A stretch of 64,000 nucleotides of DNA, taken from Alteromonas pelagimontana. GTDB taxonomy: Bacteria > Pseudomonadota > Gammaproteobacteria > Enterobacterales > Alteromonadaceae. Below are positions 57,253 to 64,000 of this stretch, piece after piece (position 1 is the first letter of the stretch; each line of letters starts with the position of its first letter). Position numbers and translations under genes: made by a program. Below the pieces are notes generated by a model. It was not told where the DNA came from. It made no database searches and was given only the letters and a program-made list of their open reading frames with translations. Where the stretch lies: contig NZ_CP052766.1 of assembly GCF_002499975.2 (NCBI RefSeq), forward strand, positions 2,418,001 through 2,482,000, read 5' to 3'.

Positions 57253-57293
57253 AGCTCCCATGGAAGCTACCGCACTAGTTTTCCATGGGAGCT
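57253..57293 (+). terminator. Hairpin terminator after the secreted GH43 gene
   Basis: A perfect 13-bp stem AGCTCCCATGGAA / TTCCATGGGAGCT with a 15-base loop, 20 bp after the stop; only TTTAATAA follows, so efficiency is uncertain. Confidence 0.75.
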
Positions 57294-57986
57294 TTAATAA
57301 CAAAAGTGTTAGCAGTAAAATCATGGACACACCGCTTTTATTTAATAAACATGAGTAAAGAGGACGAGTAAAAGAAGCAGCGCACCCTGCAGCGGAACGT
57401 GGGCCACCAACGCAAGGGGAATGTAGCGCTTAAAAAGTTCTGGACAGGCTCACTCTTCGGCCGTCCACACAATCATCTGAATGTTCAAAAAGCGTTTGCC
57501 TGCGTAGCTACCTTGTTCTTGCGGCTGCTTTCTATTATTCCTGCAACGAATGGGTACCAAAATCTGGCGGCGTTGATATGTCAATCCTGTCGGAAAAATC
57601 AAAGAACCAGTCTAATCTCAAAGCGCAGAAAGCAGTGCTCAATCAGCGAAATTTCAAACTCGGCAGATTCCTCCAACTGTTTATATCCTTGTTGTCCCTA
57701 TTTAATGGAAAACAATGTCTTGTTTTGTCTTTAACCAGGAGAGATCGCGAATAATTTTAAGCGACAAGTGAAGATTTCTTAGCCGAACTTCTGGAGCATG
57801 AATGCTCCAGCAGAGCCATCAGGGATAATATTACGGCGTTTCGGATGAGAAATTTTGCTTATTCGTTGAGATTGCTGAATTTTATTCATTCATGCTCTTG
57901 TCCTGAATCTTTAACTTTGCCCGTTAACTCCTGAGCAGGCTCGGTGAGCGTTACCGTTCGAAGGTATTACAACAGGTCGCAGACAC
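57294..57986. other. Gap with no convincing gene
   Basis: About 690 bp. The longest frame (57399-57734, plus strand) shows no domain, no ribosome site and a Cys/Ser-rich odd composition; a shorter one near 57580 also lacks support. I see no RNA gene. It may be a decayed accessory gene. Confidence 0.5.
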
Positions 57987-58010
57987 AAAAAAAGGGCGCC
58001 GACGCGCCCC
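57987..58010 (-). terminator. Terminator of the SSS symporter gene
   Basis: On the minus strand GGGCGC / GCGCCC with a four-base loop and a T7 run, 28 bp after the symporter stop. Confidence 0.88.
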
Positions 58011-58037
58011 TTTATAAGAATATCCGTTTTCCGTAAA

Positions 58038-59666
58038 TCACCAGAAGCGAATATAGATAAACGCAGTAATACCTAAAATACCCGCAGTATGGATGTAATC
58101 CCACTTATCCAGGCCAGCGACGACTTCCTTCATCGTATCTTTACCGAGACTCGAGAAGGTTAAGCCTTGTATTTTTTCCTCTGAAGCTTTTTCGGTGAAC
58201 ATACTGGTGACAATAATAATAGCCACTACCACAACGAACAGCAGAATACAGAAGTACAACCAGTTCATGTCAGTGATCCAGGCGACGCTGGTACCGGTGA
58301 GGCTGTCGCGGAACGGTAGTAATACCAGACGAATCATACCCAGCACAAAACCAGCCACAAGGCCGACAAAACCGGCAGTTGGCGTAACCCGCTTACTTAT
58401 CAGCCCGAGTAAGAATACCGCTGCAATACCTGGGGCAATGAGCGACTGAACACTTTGTAGGTATTCATAAAGTACATCCGCAATCATGCTCATTACCGGT
58501 ATCCATGCCATCCCCAAAACCACAATAGCAACAGTGGCCCAGCGTCCCACTTTTAGCAGGTGCTTTTCACTGGAATCCGGTTTAAATCGTTTATAAAAAT
58601 CGATAGTAAAAAGAGTGGCGGAAGAATTGAACAAAGACGCCAGAGAGCTCATTAATGCTGCAACCAATCCACCTATGACAATGCCTTTAACGCCCGAGGG
58701 AAGTAGTTGCGCTACTAAAGTAGGAAACGCCTGGTCTGCGGAATCGTAAGAGATAACCCCTTTGGCTTTCAATGCTACTGCAATCATTCCCGGGAACAGG
58801 AAAATGAAAATTGGTAACAGTTTTAGGTAACCGGCAAACATGGTACCGCGACGGGCTTCTTTTATACCCTTAGCTGACAGTACCCGCTGCACGATATACT
58901 GGTCGGTACACCAGTACCAGAAACCAATAATAAAGGAGCCAAAGATAATGCCCGGCCACGGGAATGCGGGATCAGATGCGGTGCGGATCAGGTGCATATT
59001 GTCGCGGTTGATGCGCTCTACTTCTGCCCAGCCACCCGCTTGATCCAGGCCCACTACCAGAATAAATACAGAACCAATAATTAGCACAGGTGTTTGTAAT
59101 ACCGATGTCCACATAATGGCTTTCATGCCGCCAAGTACGGTATAAATTCCGGTAATTACCACCAGTCCCAATGCTGAAATCCAGAAGAAATCAATGCCCC
59201 AAAGGCTTTCAATACCCAGTATGGTTTTAAACGCTACGCCACCTGCATAAACGGTTACTGCAACTTTCGTCAACACGTAACTGATCAGGGAAATAACGGA
59301 AAGGAAGGTACGAGAGGAAGAATTGAAACGCCGCTCAAGGAACTCGGGCATGGTGTAAACCTTGCTGCTATAGTAGAAGGGCACAAAAACCCAACCCAGC
59401 AGTAATATGATCCAGGATTGTAATTCCCAATGAGCCAGTGCCATACCCGATTCAGCCCCGGCGCCTGATAATCCGACGAGATGTTCTGAACCTATGTTAG
59501 AGGCGAAAATTGAGGCGCCGATAACTAACCAACTGGCGTTACGACCGGCGAGAAAATAATCAGCGGTATCTTCTTCTTTCTGCCGCATGGACATTCCCAC
59601 CACAGCCAGTAGCAGGACAAAGAAACCTGCAAGTACCAGCCAATCTAGCGTACTCAGTTCTACCAT
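58038..59666 (-). CDS. Sodium:solute symporter (SGLT-type, SSS family)
   Basis: A 542-residue protein with about 14 hydrophobic segments. SSS features: DYFLAGRNASWLVIGASIFASNIGSEHLVGLSGAG (pieces YFLAGRN and FASNIGSEHLVGLSG, the GSEH sodium-coupling/sugar region of SGLTs) and the YWCTDQYIVQRVLSAK motif after the middle. It is a probable arabinose or other monosaccharide importer using Na+. ATG 59666 is chosen behind GGAATAG; the frame is open to 59690. It is divergent from the GntR regulator. Confidence 0.93.
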   Translation of the reverse strand: MVELSTLDWLVLAGFFVLLLAVVGMSMRQKEEDTADYFLAGRNASWLVIGASIFASNIGSEHLVGLSGAGAESGMALAHWELQSWIILLLGWVFVPFYYSSKVYTMPEFLERRFNSSSRTFLSVISLISYVLTKVAVTVYAGGVAFKTILGIESLWGIDFFWISALGLVVITGIYTVLGGMKAIMWTSVLQTPVLIIGSVFILVVGLDQAGGWAEVERINRDNMHLIRTASDPAFPWPGIIFGSFIIGFWYWCTDQYIVQRVLSAKGIKEARRGTMFAGYLKLLPIFIFLFPGMIAVALKAKGVISYDSADQAFPTLVAQLLPSGVKGIVIGGLVAALMSSLASLFNSSATLFTIDFYKRFKPDSSEKHLLKVGRWATVAIVVLGMAWIPVMSMIADVLYEYLQSVQSLIAPGIAAVFLLGLISKRVTPTAGFVGLVAGFVLGMIRLVLLPFRDSLTGTSVAWITDMNWLYFCILLFVVVVAIIIVTSMFTEKASEEKIQGLTFSSLGKDTMKEVVAGLDKWDYIHTAGILGITAFIYIRFW

Positions 59667-59713
59667 AACTATTCCATATAAAAGCCGCAAAAACGGCAGT
59701 TAGCGATTATTAA

Positions 59714-59726
59714 AAATATTATATTA
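59714..59726. promoter_or_regulatory. Candidate operator upstream of the SSS symporter
   Basis: AAATATTATATTA fits TAnTATnATAnTA except at position 1 and is nearly palindromic. It is 48 bp from the symporter ATG. Confidence 0.4.
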
Positions 59727-59907
59727 TAAATTAGTGAGATGGAAGGGGCTTGTTAAAAATAGGTTAAGCCCCAAGCCACCAAATCCCGGTTGCTAACAAT
59801 TCAGCTAAAGCCAATTGCGCTGCTCTTTACGACTATTCACCAAATATTAAACATTATTTCTCTGGTCAAGACCAGTTCACCCCAATCGTGACGAGCAGCT
59901 GATAAGG

Positions 59908-59920
59908 TAGTATGATAGCT
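59908..59920. promoter_or_regulatory. Candidate operator upstream of the GntR gene
   Basis: TAGTATGATAGCT matches the left half of the 13-bp pattern exactly and fails at positions 12-13. It overlaps ATAGCTGCTAT, an 11-bp perfect palindrome. It is 24 bp before the GntR ATG, so autoregulation is plausible. Confidence 0.4.
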
Positions 59921-59943
59921 GCTATATCGTTTAAGGAATGACC

Positions 59944-60675
59944 ATGGCTCGTATCGAGAATCTAAACTTATCGCAGCGCGTAACGAATGAACTGGGTAAG
60001 GCTATTATTGCTGGCGCGTATAGCGGAAACATGGGGTTGCCAACGGAAGCTCAACTCTGTGAAGAATACGGCATCAGCCGTACCGCTGTGCGTGAAGCTG
60101 TCAAGATGTTGGCAGCCAAAGGACTGATCTCCTCCCGCCCGCGTCAAGGCATACGTGTAGAATCGCCGGATAACTGGAACCTTTATGACACCAGCGTATT
60201 GAAGTGGATGCTGGAAAGCAGCCCTTCGTTACATGTTCTGAAGGAGTTTTTGCAAGTCCGGCAGGCCATAGAACCTCAGGCCGCAGCACTTGCCGCCAGA
60301 AAGGGCGATCAAAACGCCATTGCTGAAATAGCAAAGGCTCTCGAAGCTATGCAAGCTGCAGCGATACAGTCAGAAGGGAATCTGCTTGAAGCAGACCTGG
60401 CATTTCACACCGCCGTTTTACAGGCCAGTGGTAACCGCTTCTTTTTTCAACTGCGAGATTTTATTCGCACTGCATTGAACGTAAGTATTCAGCACACGAC
60501 GCCAGCTAAAGGTAGTAAAAAAACTATCGCTGAAGAACATAACAGAGTTTATATCGCTATTCTTAACGGCGAAGCTGAGCAGGCAAAAAATATGATGTCT
60601 TACCTGATCGACGAAGCAATGACATTTATTGAAAATGAAATAGCGAGTATGGAAGCCAAAAAAAGTGTTGGCTAA
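59944..60675 (+). CDS. GntR-family regulator, FadR subfamily
   Basis: A 243-residue repressor type. N-terminal winged helix (about 1-70: GLPTEAQLCEEYGISRTAVREAVKMLAAKGLISSRPRQG, cited by GLPTEAQLCEEYG and SRTAVREAVKMLA) and a C-terminal FCD ligand-binding domain (about 95-225) with the metal-binding pattern EADLAFHTAVLQASGN and EEHNRVYIAI. It resembles DgoR-type sugar-acid regulators. Placed between transport and dehydrogenase genes; the likely candidate to bind the repeated TAnTATnATAnTA site. AAGGA before ATG 59944. Confidence 0.93.
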   Translation: MARIENLNLSQRVTNELGKAIIAGAYSGNMGLPTEAQLCEEYGISRTAVREAVKMLAAKGLISSRPRQGIRVESPDNWNLYDTSVLKWMLESSPSLHVLKEFLQVRQAIEPQAAALAARKGDQNAIAEIAKALEAMQAAAIQSEGNLLEADLAFHTAVLQASGNRFFFQLRDFIRTALNVSIQHTTPAKGSKKTIAEEHNRVYIAILNGEAEQAKNMMSYLIDEAMTFIENEIASMEAKKSVG

Positions 60676-60728
60676 TACCAATCTACGATGCATATTTTCT
60701 TTCCTATCCGTCAGCAGATAAGGTCGTT

Positions 60729-61508
60729 ATGCCCTCTAAGAAAAATAAACTTGCACAATATCCTAGTTTGCAGGACAAAAGCGTATTTATTACCGGTGGC
60801 GGTACTGGCATAGGTGAGGTAATGGTTACGCGCTTTGCAGAGCAGGGGGCTAAGGTCACCTTTGTCGACATGGCGCAGGAAAAAAGTGAAATGCTGCGCG
60901 CAAACGCTGTTGGGCTTTACCGTCACGACCCCAGTTTTATTTACTGTGATATCCGCAATATTGAAGCGTTGACTGGCGCCATTGAGCAAACGCGGGAAGC
61001 GCAGGGTGATATCACGGTATTAATTAACAATGCCGCCGATGATACCCGACACGCGCTTGAAGAGGTTTCTCCGGAATACTGGGATGATCGTTTTGCCGTG
61101 AATCTGCGGCCGTGTTTCTTTTCCGCTCAGGCCGTTGCTCCTCATATGCGGCGTGCTGGTGGCGGAAGCATCATCAATATGGGGTCGGTAAGCTGGCGCA
61201 TCAAACAAATCGTTATGCCTGCCTATACCACTGCAAAAGCCGCCATCGAAGGGCTATCTCGTTCACTGGCAGGAACACTGGGGCAAGACAACATTCGCGT
61301 TAACACGTTAATCCCGGGTTGGGTGATGACTGAACGCCAAATGACTCACTGGCTTAACCCGGATATCGTGAACGAGGTACAAAAAGATCAATGCATCCAT
61401 AAAACATTGCAACCGGAAGATATTGTTAGTGCAGCTCTTTTTTTAGCCTCTGACGATAGTGCAATGATGACAGCTCAATCTCTAATTGTTGATGCAGGTT
61501 GGACTTAA
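60729..61508 (+). CDS. SDR-family NAD(P)-dependent sugar dehydrogenase
   Basis: A 259-residue classical short-chain dehydrogenase: TGGGTGIG at 22-29 for the cofactor, INNAAD, catalytic Ser in NMGSVSW and YxxxK in AYTTAKAA. FVDMAQEK after beta-2 carries an Asp, favouring NAD+. In the company of an SMP-30 lactonase, it is a good candidate for an aldose 1-dehydrogenase (arabinose, galactose or similar); the substrate is inference. Starts 53 bp after the GntR stop. Confidence 0.9.
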   Translation: MPSKKNKLAQYPSLQDKSVFITGGGTGIGEVMVTRFAEQGAKVTFVDMAQEKSEMLRANAVGLYRHDPSFIYCDIRNIEALTGAIEQTREAQGDITVLINNAADDTRHALEEVSPEYWDDRFAVNLRPCFFSAQAVAPHMRRAGGGSIINMGSVSWRIKQIVMPAYTTAKAAIEGLSRSLAGTLGQDNIRVNTLIPGWVMTERQMTHWLNPDIVNEVQKDQCIHKTLQPEDIVSAALFLASDDSAMMTAQSLIVDAGWT

Positions 61509-61586
61509 AGGTCAACAACCCTTACTAATTGTTAAAAGATTGCGTAATAAAAGTTGACACAACCCTGACTCAACTGACATATATAG

Positions 61587-61599
61587 TAATATTATATTA
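61587..61599. promoter_or_regulatory. Perfect palindromic candidate operator upstream of TauE/SafE
   Basis: TAATATTATATTA is a perfect odd palindrome and fits TAnTATnATAnTA at all fixed positions. It is 54 bp before the GTG start at 61654. Confidence 0.5.
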
Positions 61600-61653
61600 A
61601 AATTTACGGGCGTAGGTGACATTGGCAGCTAACTCCCGACAGTAGTAACGGGT

Positions 61654-62373
61654 GTGGATATTACCTTGACCGATTTCATATTGGTTTATATTGTACTGAT
61701 AATCGGCTCTTGTCTGCAAAGCGTGATTGGCTTTGGGCTAGGCTTACTGTGCGCGCCGGTGGTTTTTCTGTTAATGCCTGAGCTGGTGCCTGGGCCAATG
61801 ATCCTAAACGCATTATTACTCACCACGTTGCTATCTGCCAAACATCATGGCGAAATTGACCTAAAGCAAACAGGCTTTTCCATCCTCGGGGGAACTGCTG
61901 GCGTGTTGGTGGCGGGTAGCGTTTTACTCTATATCGATTCCCACCAGTATCAGCTGTTATTCGGCCTTTCTATTTTATTTGCTGTTGCGTTATCGTTAAT
62001 AGGCGTTACGCCTCGTCTTTCCGTTATATCCAATTTAGTTGCAGCCATGATTTCAGGTTTTATGGGTACAACAACTTCCGCCGGCGGAGCGCCGATGGGA
62101 CTTTTATATCAAACCGAAGAGCAGGGAAAAATTAAAGCGAACCTGAGTATTTTCTTCGTTTATATCAATCTTTTTGGCATTCTGGTGTTGTGGTTTACCG
62201 GCGCGGCTGGGCATCATGATTTACAATTGTTTATTCAGTGCGTTCCCGCTATTCTCTTGGGTTGGATTTTATCCGTATTCATCAGCAAAAATATCAATGA
62301 AACACGCCTTCGTCAGCTAATCCTGCTTACTGCAACGCTTTCAGGGCTGGCACTGATATTTTTTCATGATTAG
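61654..62373 (+). CDS. TauE/SafE-family membrane transporter
   Basis: A 239-residue protein with about eight hydrophobic segments and the two-repeat pattern of the TauE/SafE family: SVIGFGLGLLCAPVVFLLMPELVPGP and the second-half GFMGTTTSAGGAPMGLLYQ. The family moves sulfite, sulfoacetate and other small organic anions across the inner membrane. Between a dehydrogenase and a lactonase it might export a sugar acid (inference). Start GTG at 61654; ribosome site weak, and a downstream TTG is possible. Confidence 0.88.
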   Translation: MDITLTDFILVYIVLIIGSCLQSVIGFGLGLLCAPVVFLLMPELVPGPMILNALLLTTLLSAKHHGEIDLKQTGFSILGGTAGVLVAGSVLLYIDSHQYQLLFGLSILFAVALSLIGVTPRLSVISNLVAAMISGFMGTTTSAGGAPMGLLYQTEEQGKIKANLSIFFVYINLFGILVLWFTGAAGHHDLQLFIQCVPAILLGWILSVFISKNINETRLRQLILLTATLSGLALIFFHD

Positions 62374-62374
62374 C

Positions 62375-62485
62375 GCGTGTTGACCTTTGCTGTCCGAATT
62401 CTGTTCAAAATAAACTGTATTGATTGCGGCGCGAACTATGTAGCCCCCATATCTACAAAATAGTGAACAGCAAAGGTCAACACGC
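62375..62485. mobile_element. Short element bounded by 19-bp perfect inverted repeats (MITE-like)
   Basis: GCGTGTTGACCTTTGCTGT at 62375-62393 and its exact reverse complement at 62467-62485 bound 73 bp. The left arm starts two bases after the TauE/SafE stop codon. No T run, so a terminator is less likely than a small non-autonomous transposable element. Confidence 0.6.
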
Positions 62486-62527
62486 TCTGGATACCTTCAC
62501 TTTTCGAGCCTGAAACTGGAACTGTGT

Positions 62528-63400
62528 ATGCCTGCAGATTTACATATAGATATCATTTCATGCCACTGCCTGTTGGGCGAGGGTGCATACTATAGTGAGC
62601 TGCTGGAAAGTGTACTGTGGGTTGATATAAAAGGTCATGCGCTTTATCGAATGGATTGGCAAAGCCGGGCGGTAACCCGTATTGCGATGCCTGAACCAAT
62701 TTGCTGGGTGATGGATACGAACCGGGGCACTCTTTTAGCGGGGTTTCGACGGAACATCTATGAGCTGGACCCATTAACCTTCAACCGCCAATTATATTTA
62801 AGTATGGAAGGTGAGCCCCTGACAAACCGGTTAAACGATGGCAAAACAGATCGTGAGGGCAGAGTGTATTTCGGCACGATGGATGATACCGAACAAAGCC
62901 AGAGCGGCAGTTTATATGTAATAGAAAACCAAAAAAAGCTAACTGCAATTGACCGCGGCTATACCGTTTCCAACGGTCCGGCGGTAAACGCGGCTAATAC
63001 CCACCTCTATTCCAACGCTTCAGCGACACGTACAGTTTACCGTTTTAACTTACATGCTCACGGCGTATCAGACAAAGCAGTTTTTGTAAAGTTTAGTGAA
63101 GATATGGGTTACCCCGATGGCATTACCGTAGATGCAGAGGATCATCTTTGGGTAGCGGCATGGGATGGCTATGCGGTGATGCGTTTTTCGCCGCAAGGAG
63201 AATTGGTCGCGCGTATCGCATTGCCCGCCCCGCAAATTACAAGTGTGGCATTTTGTGGGCCTGCGCGCGATACGCTTGTGGTTACTTCTGCCACTATCGG
63301 GCTAACGAATAAAACATTAGCAGATCATCCCCACAGTGGCGCAGTGTTTATGTTAAAGCCAGGCGTCAAAGGTCTGGCAGAAACGCCTGCGAATCTATAG
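62528..63400 (+). CDS. SMP-30/gluconolactonase-family lactonase
   Basis: A 290-residue six-bladed propeller lactonase. Metal-site residues fall at the family's positions: E18 (LLGEGAYY), N103 (RLNDGKTD), N149 (TVSNGPAV) and D197 (GYPDGITVD). It opens sugar lactones to aldonic acids, so follows logically after the SDR dehydrogenase at 60729; homologues include L-arabinolactonase of Azospirillum-type oxidative pathways. The stop overlaps the end of the convergent LacI gene by six bases. Confidence 0.93.
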   Translation: MPADLHIDIISCHCLLGEGAYYSELLESVLWVDIKGHALYRMDWQSRAVTRIAMPEPICWVMDTNRGTLLAGFRRNIYELDPLTFNRQLYLSMEGEPLTNRLNDGKTDREGRVYFGTMDDTEQSQSGSLYVIENQKKLTAIDRGYTVSNGPAVNAANTHLYSNASATRTVYRFNLHAHGVSDKAVFVKFSEDMGYPDGITVDAEDHLWVAAWDGYAVMRFSPQGELVARIALPAPQITSVAFCGPARDTLVVTSATIGLTNKTLADHPHSGAVFMLKPGVKGLAETPANL

Positions 63401-64000
63401 CCGCAGCACAGATTCCCGTTTTACAATGGTGGGCGTATATTTAAACGTAATGTCGGCTTCAGGTTTTTTTCCGCTGGCATAACTAAGTGCCAGTTCAGCG
63501 GCTTTTGCGGCCATCATTTCCACGGGGTAACGCAAAGTAGTAAGCTTCGGGCGGCTGTATTTTGCCAGTAGTACATCATCGTAACCTATCACCGAAACCT
63601 GGCTGGGAATGTCAATATGATGATCCAGCAGCATAGTCATAGCTCCGGATGCCATTGCATCGTTATATGCCAGTACTCCGGTAAAGTCGACGCCTTTCGC
63701 AAGCAGGTTTTGAATACATTTTTCGCCCCCTTCCTGATCAGGTGTACTGTATTCGATATGGCTTTCGGGTAAATCAATACCGGCAGATTGTAACGCCTGA
63801 CGAATACCGGTGATCCTATCCACAGGATCATCAATCTGATAACGGCTGCTAATTACAGCCAGTTTTTTATGGCCTTGTTTTAGCATGTGTTCAGCCATAA
63901 TTCGACCGCCAGCTACGTTATCTAACCACACGCAACGATTTCCAATCTCGGGAATGAAACGATTGATTAACACAAAGCCAGGAGCCTGACGGGCAAATTC
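63395..64000 (-). CDS. LacI/GalR-family regulator, 5' part outside the window
   Basis: About 201 codons of the periplasmic-binding-like effector domain; the DNA-binding half lies to the right. Visible: GFVLINRFIPEIGNRCVWLDNVAGG, LKQGHKKLAVISS, GVLAYNDAMASGAM, VSVIGYDDVLLAKYSRPKLTTLRYP (pieces given), all GalR-type. Likely senses a sugar and represses the neighbouring lactonase/dehydrogenase or the next genes beyond the window. Confidence 0.9.
   Translation of the reverse strand, partial: EFARQAPGFVLINRFIPEIGNRCVWLDNVAGGRIMAEHMLKQGHKKLAVISSRYQIDDPVDRITGIRQALQSAGIDLPESHIEYSTPDQEGGEKCIQNLLAKGVDFTGVLAYNDAMASGAMTMLLDHHIDIPSQVSVIGYDDVLLAKYSRPKLTTLRYPVEMMAAKAAELALSYASGKKPEADITFKYTPTIVKRESVLRL

Noticed and set aside
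57399..57734. 111-codon frame in the gap before the SSS symporter
   Set aside because: No domain, no ribosome site, odd composition; a transposase relic was considered but no conserved motif could be matched.

Overview
The window looks like a chromosomal segment of a marine gammaproteobacterium of the Alteromonadaceae type. This rests on the housekeeping set (RraA, Mpl, UbiX, UvrA, class I Fbp, a VF530-type protein), the TonB-dependent receptors with the N-terminal SGIRxSL...DIGKFPDNNV signature, and a gammaproteobacterial carbohydrate-utilisation layout. It is an inference from gene content, not a database match.

Layout. (1) 0-18 kb is mostly housekeeping: the end of a glycosyltransferase plus a PAP2 phosphatase, rraA, a minus-strand run mpl-ubiX-S1/P1 nuclease, fbp, ppa, a DUF3299 protein, a VF530 protein, a GNAT enzyme, a cold-shock protein, a thioesterase/2OG-oxygenase pair, uvrA, a YajR-like MFS transporter, then convergent tkt and tal. 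(2) 18-26 kb is the L-arabinose isomerase pathway, araB-araD-araA, followed by a HAD phosphatase, a secreted aldose 1-epimerase and a GH43 lipoprotein with two beta-trefoil repeats. (3) 26.3-32.9 kb is an AT-rich accessory island on the minus strand: four copies of a small exported protein, one metallopeptidase gene and two decayed peptidase relics, an IS3-family element, an IS30 relic, an 8-bp simple repeat and nested inverted repeats. (4) 34.8-63.4 kb, after a hydrolase, a GNAT enzyme and a small membrane protein (32.9-34.7 kb), is a large arabinan/arabinoside utilisation locus. It holds a GH51 arabinofuranosidase, five more GH43 enzymes, a GH127/GH146-type beta-L-arabinofuranosidase, two TonB receptors, a GPH symporter, an SSS symporter, a FadR-subfamily GntR regulator, and an SDR dehydrogenase, TauE/SafE permease and SMP-30 lactonase that suggest an oxidative sugar branch. 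A LacI-family regulator runs off the right end.

How it works together (inference from families and predicted location): the surface lipoprotein endo-arabinanase cuts arabinan, TonB receptors import oligomers, periplasmic GH43/GH51/GH127-146 enzymes and the mutarotase release arabinose, the GPH and SSS symporters carry products inward, a leaderless GH43 acts in the cytoplasm, and AraA-AraB-AraD feed xylulose 5-phosphate to Tkt and Tal. A 13-bp near-palindrome TAnTATnATAnTA recurs upstream of most of these units, including tkt, and is a candidate common operator. It contains a -10-like core, so this needs a statistical test.

The most unusual item is the island module at 28.4-30.9 kb: a small HExxH peptidase gene whose stop codon abuts the start of a gene for a small exported two-cysteine protein. 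This arrangement is seen once intact and twice as relics. The partner vaguely resembles netrin/TIMP-like inhibitors, so a protease-inhibitor or toxin-immunity pair is a reasonable hypothesis.
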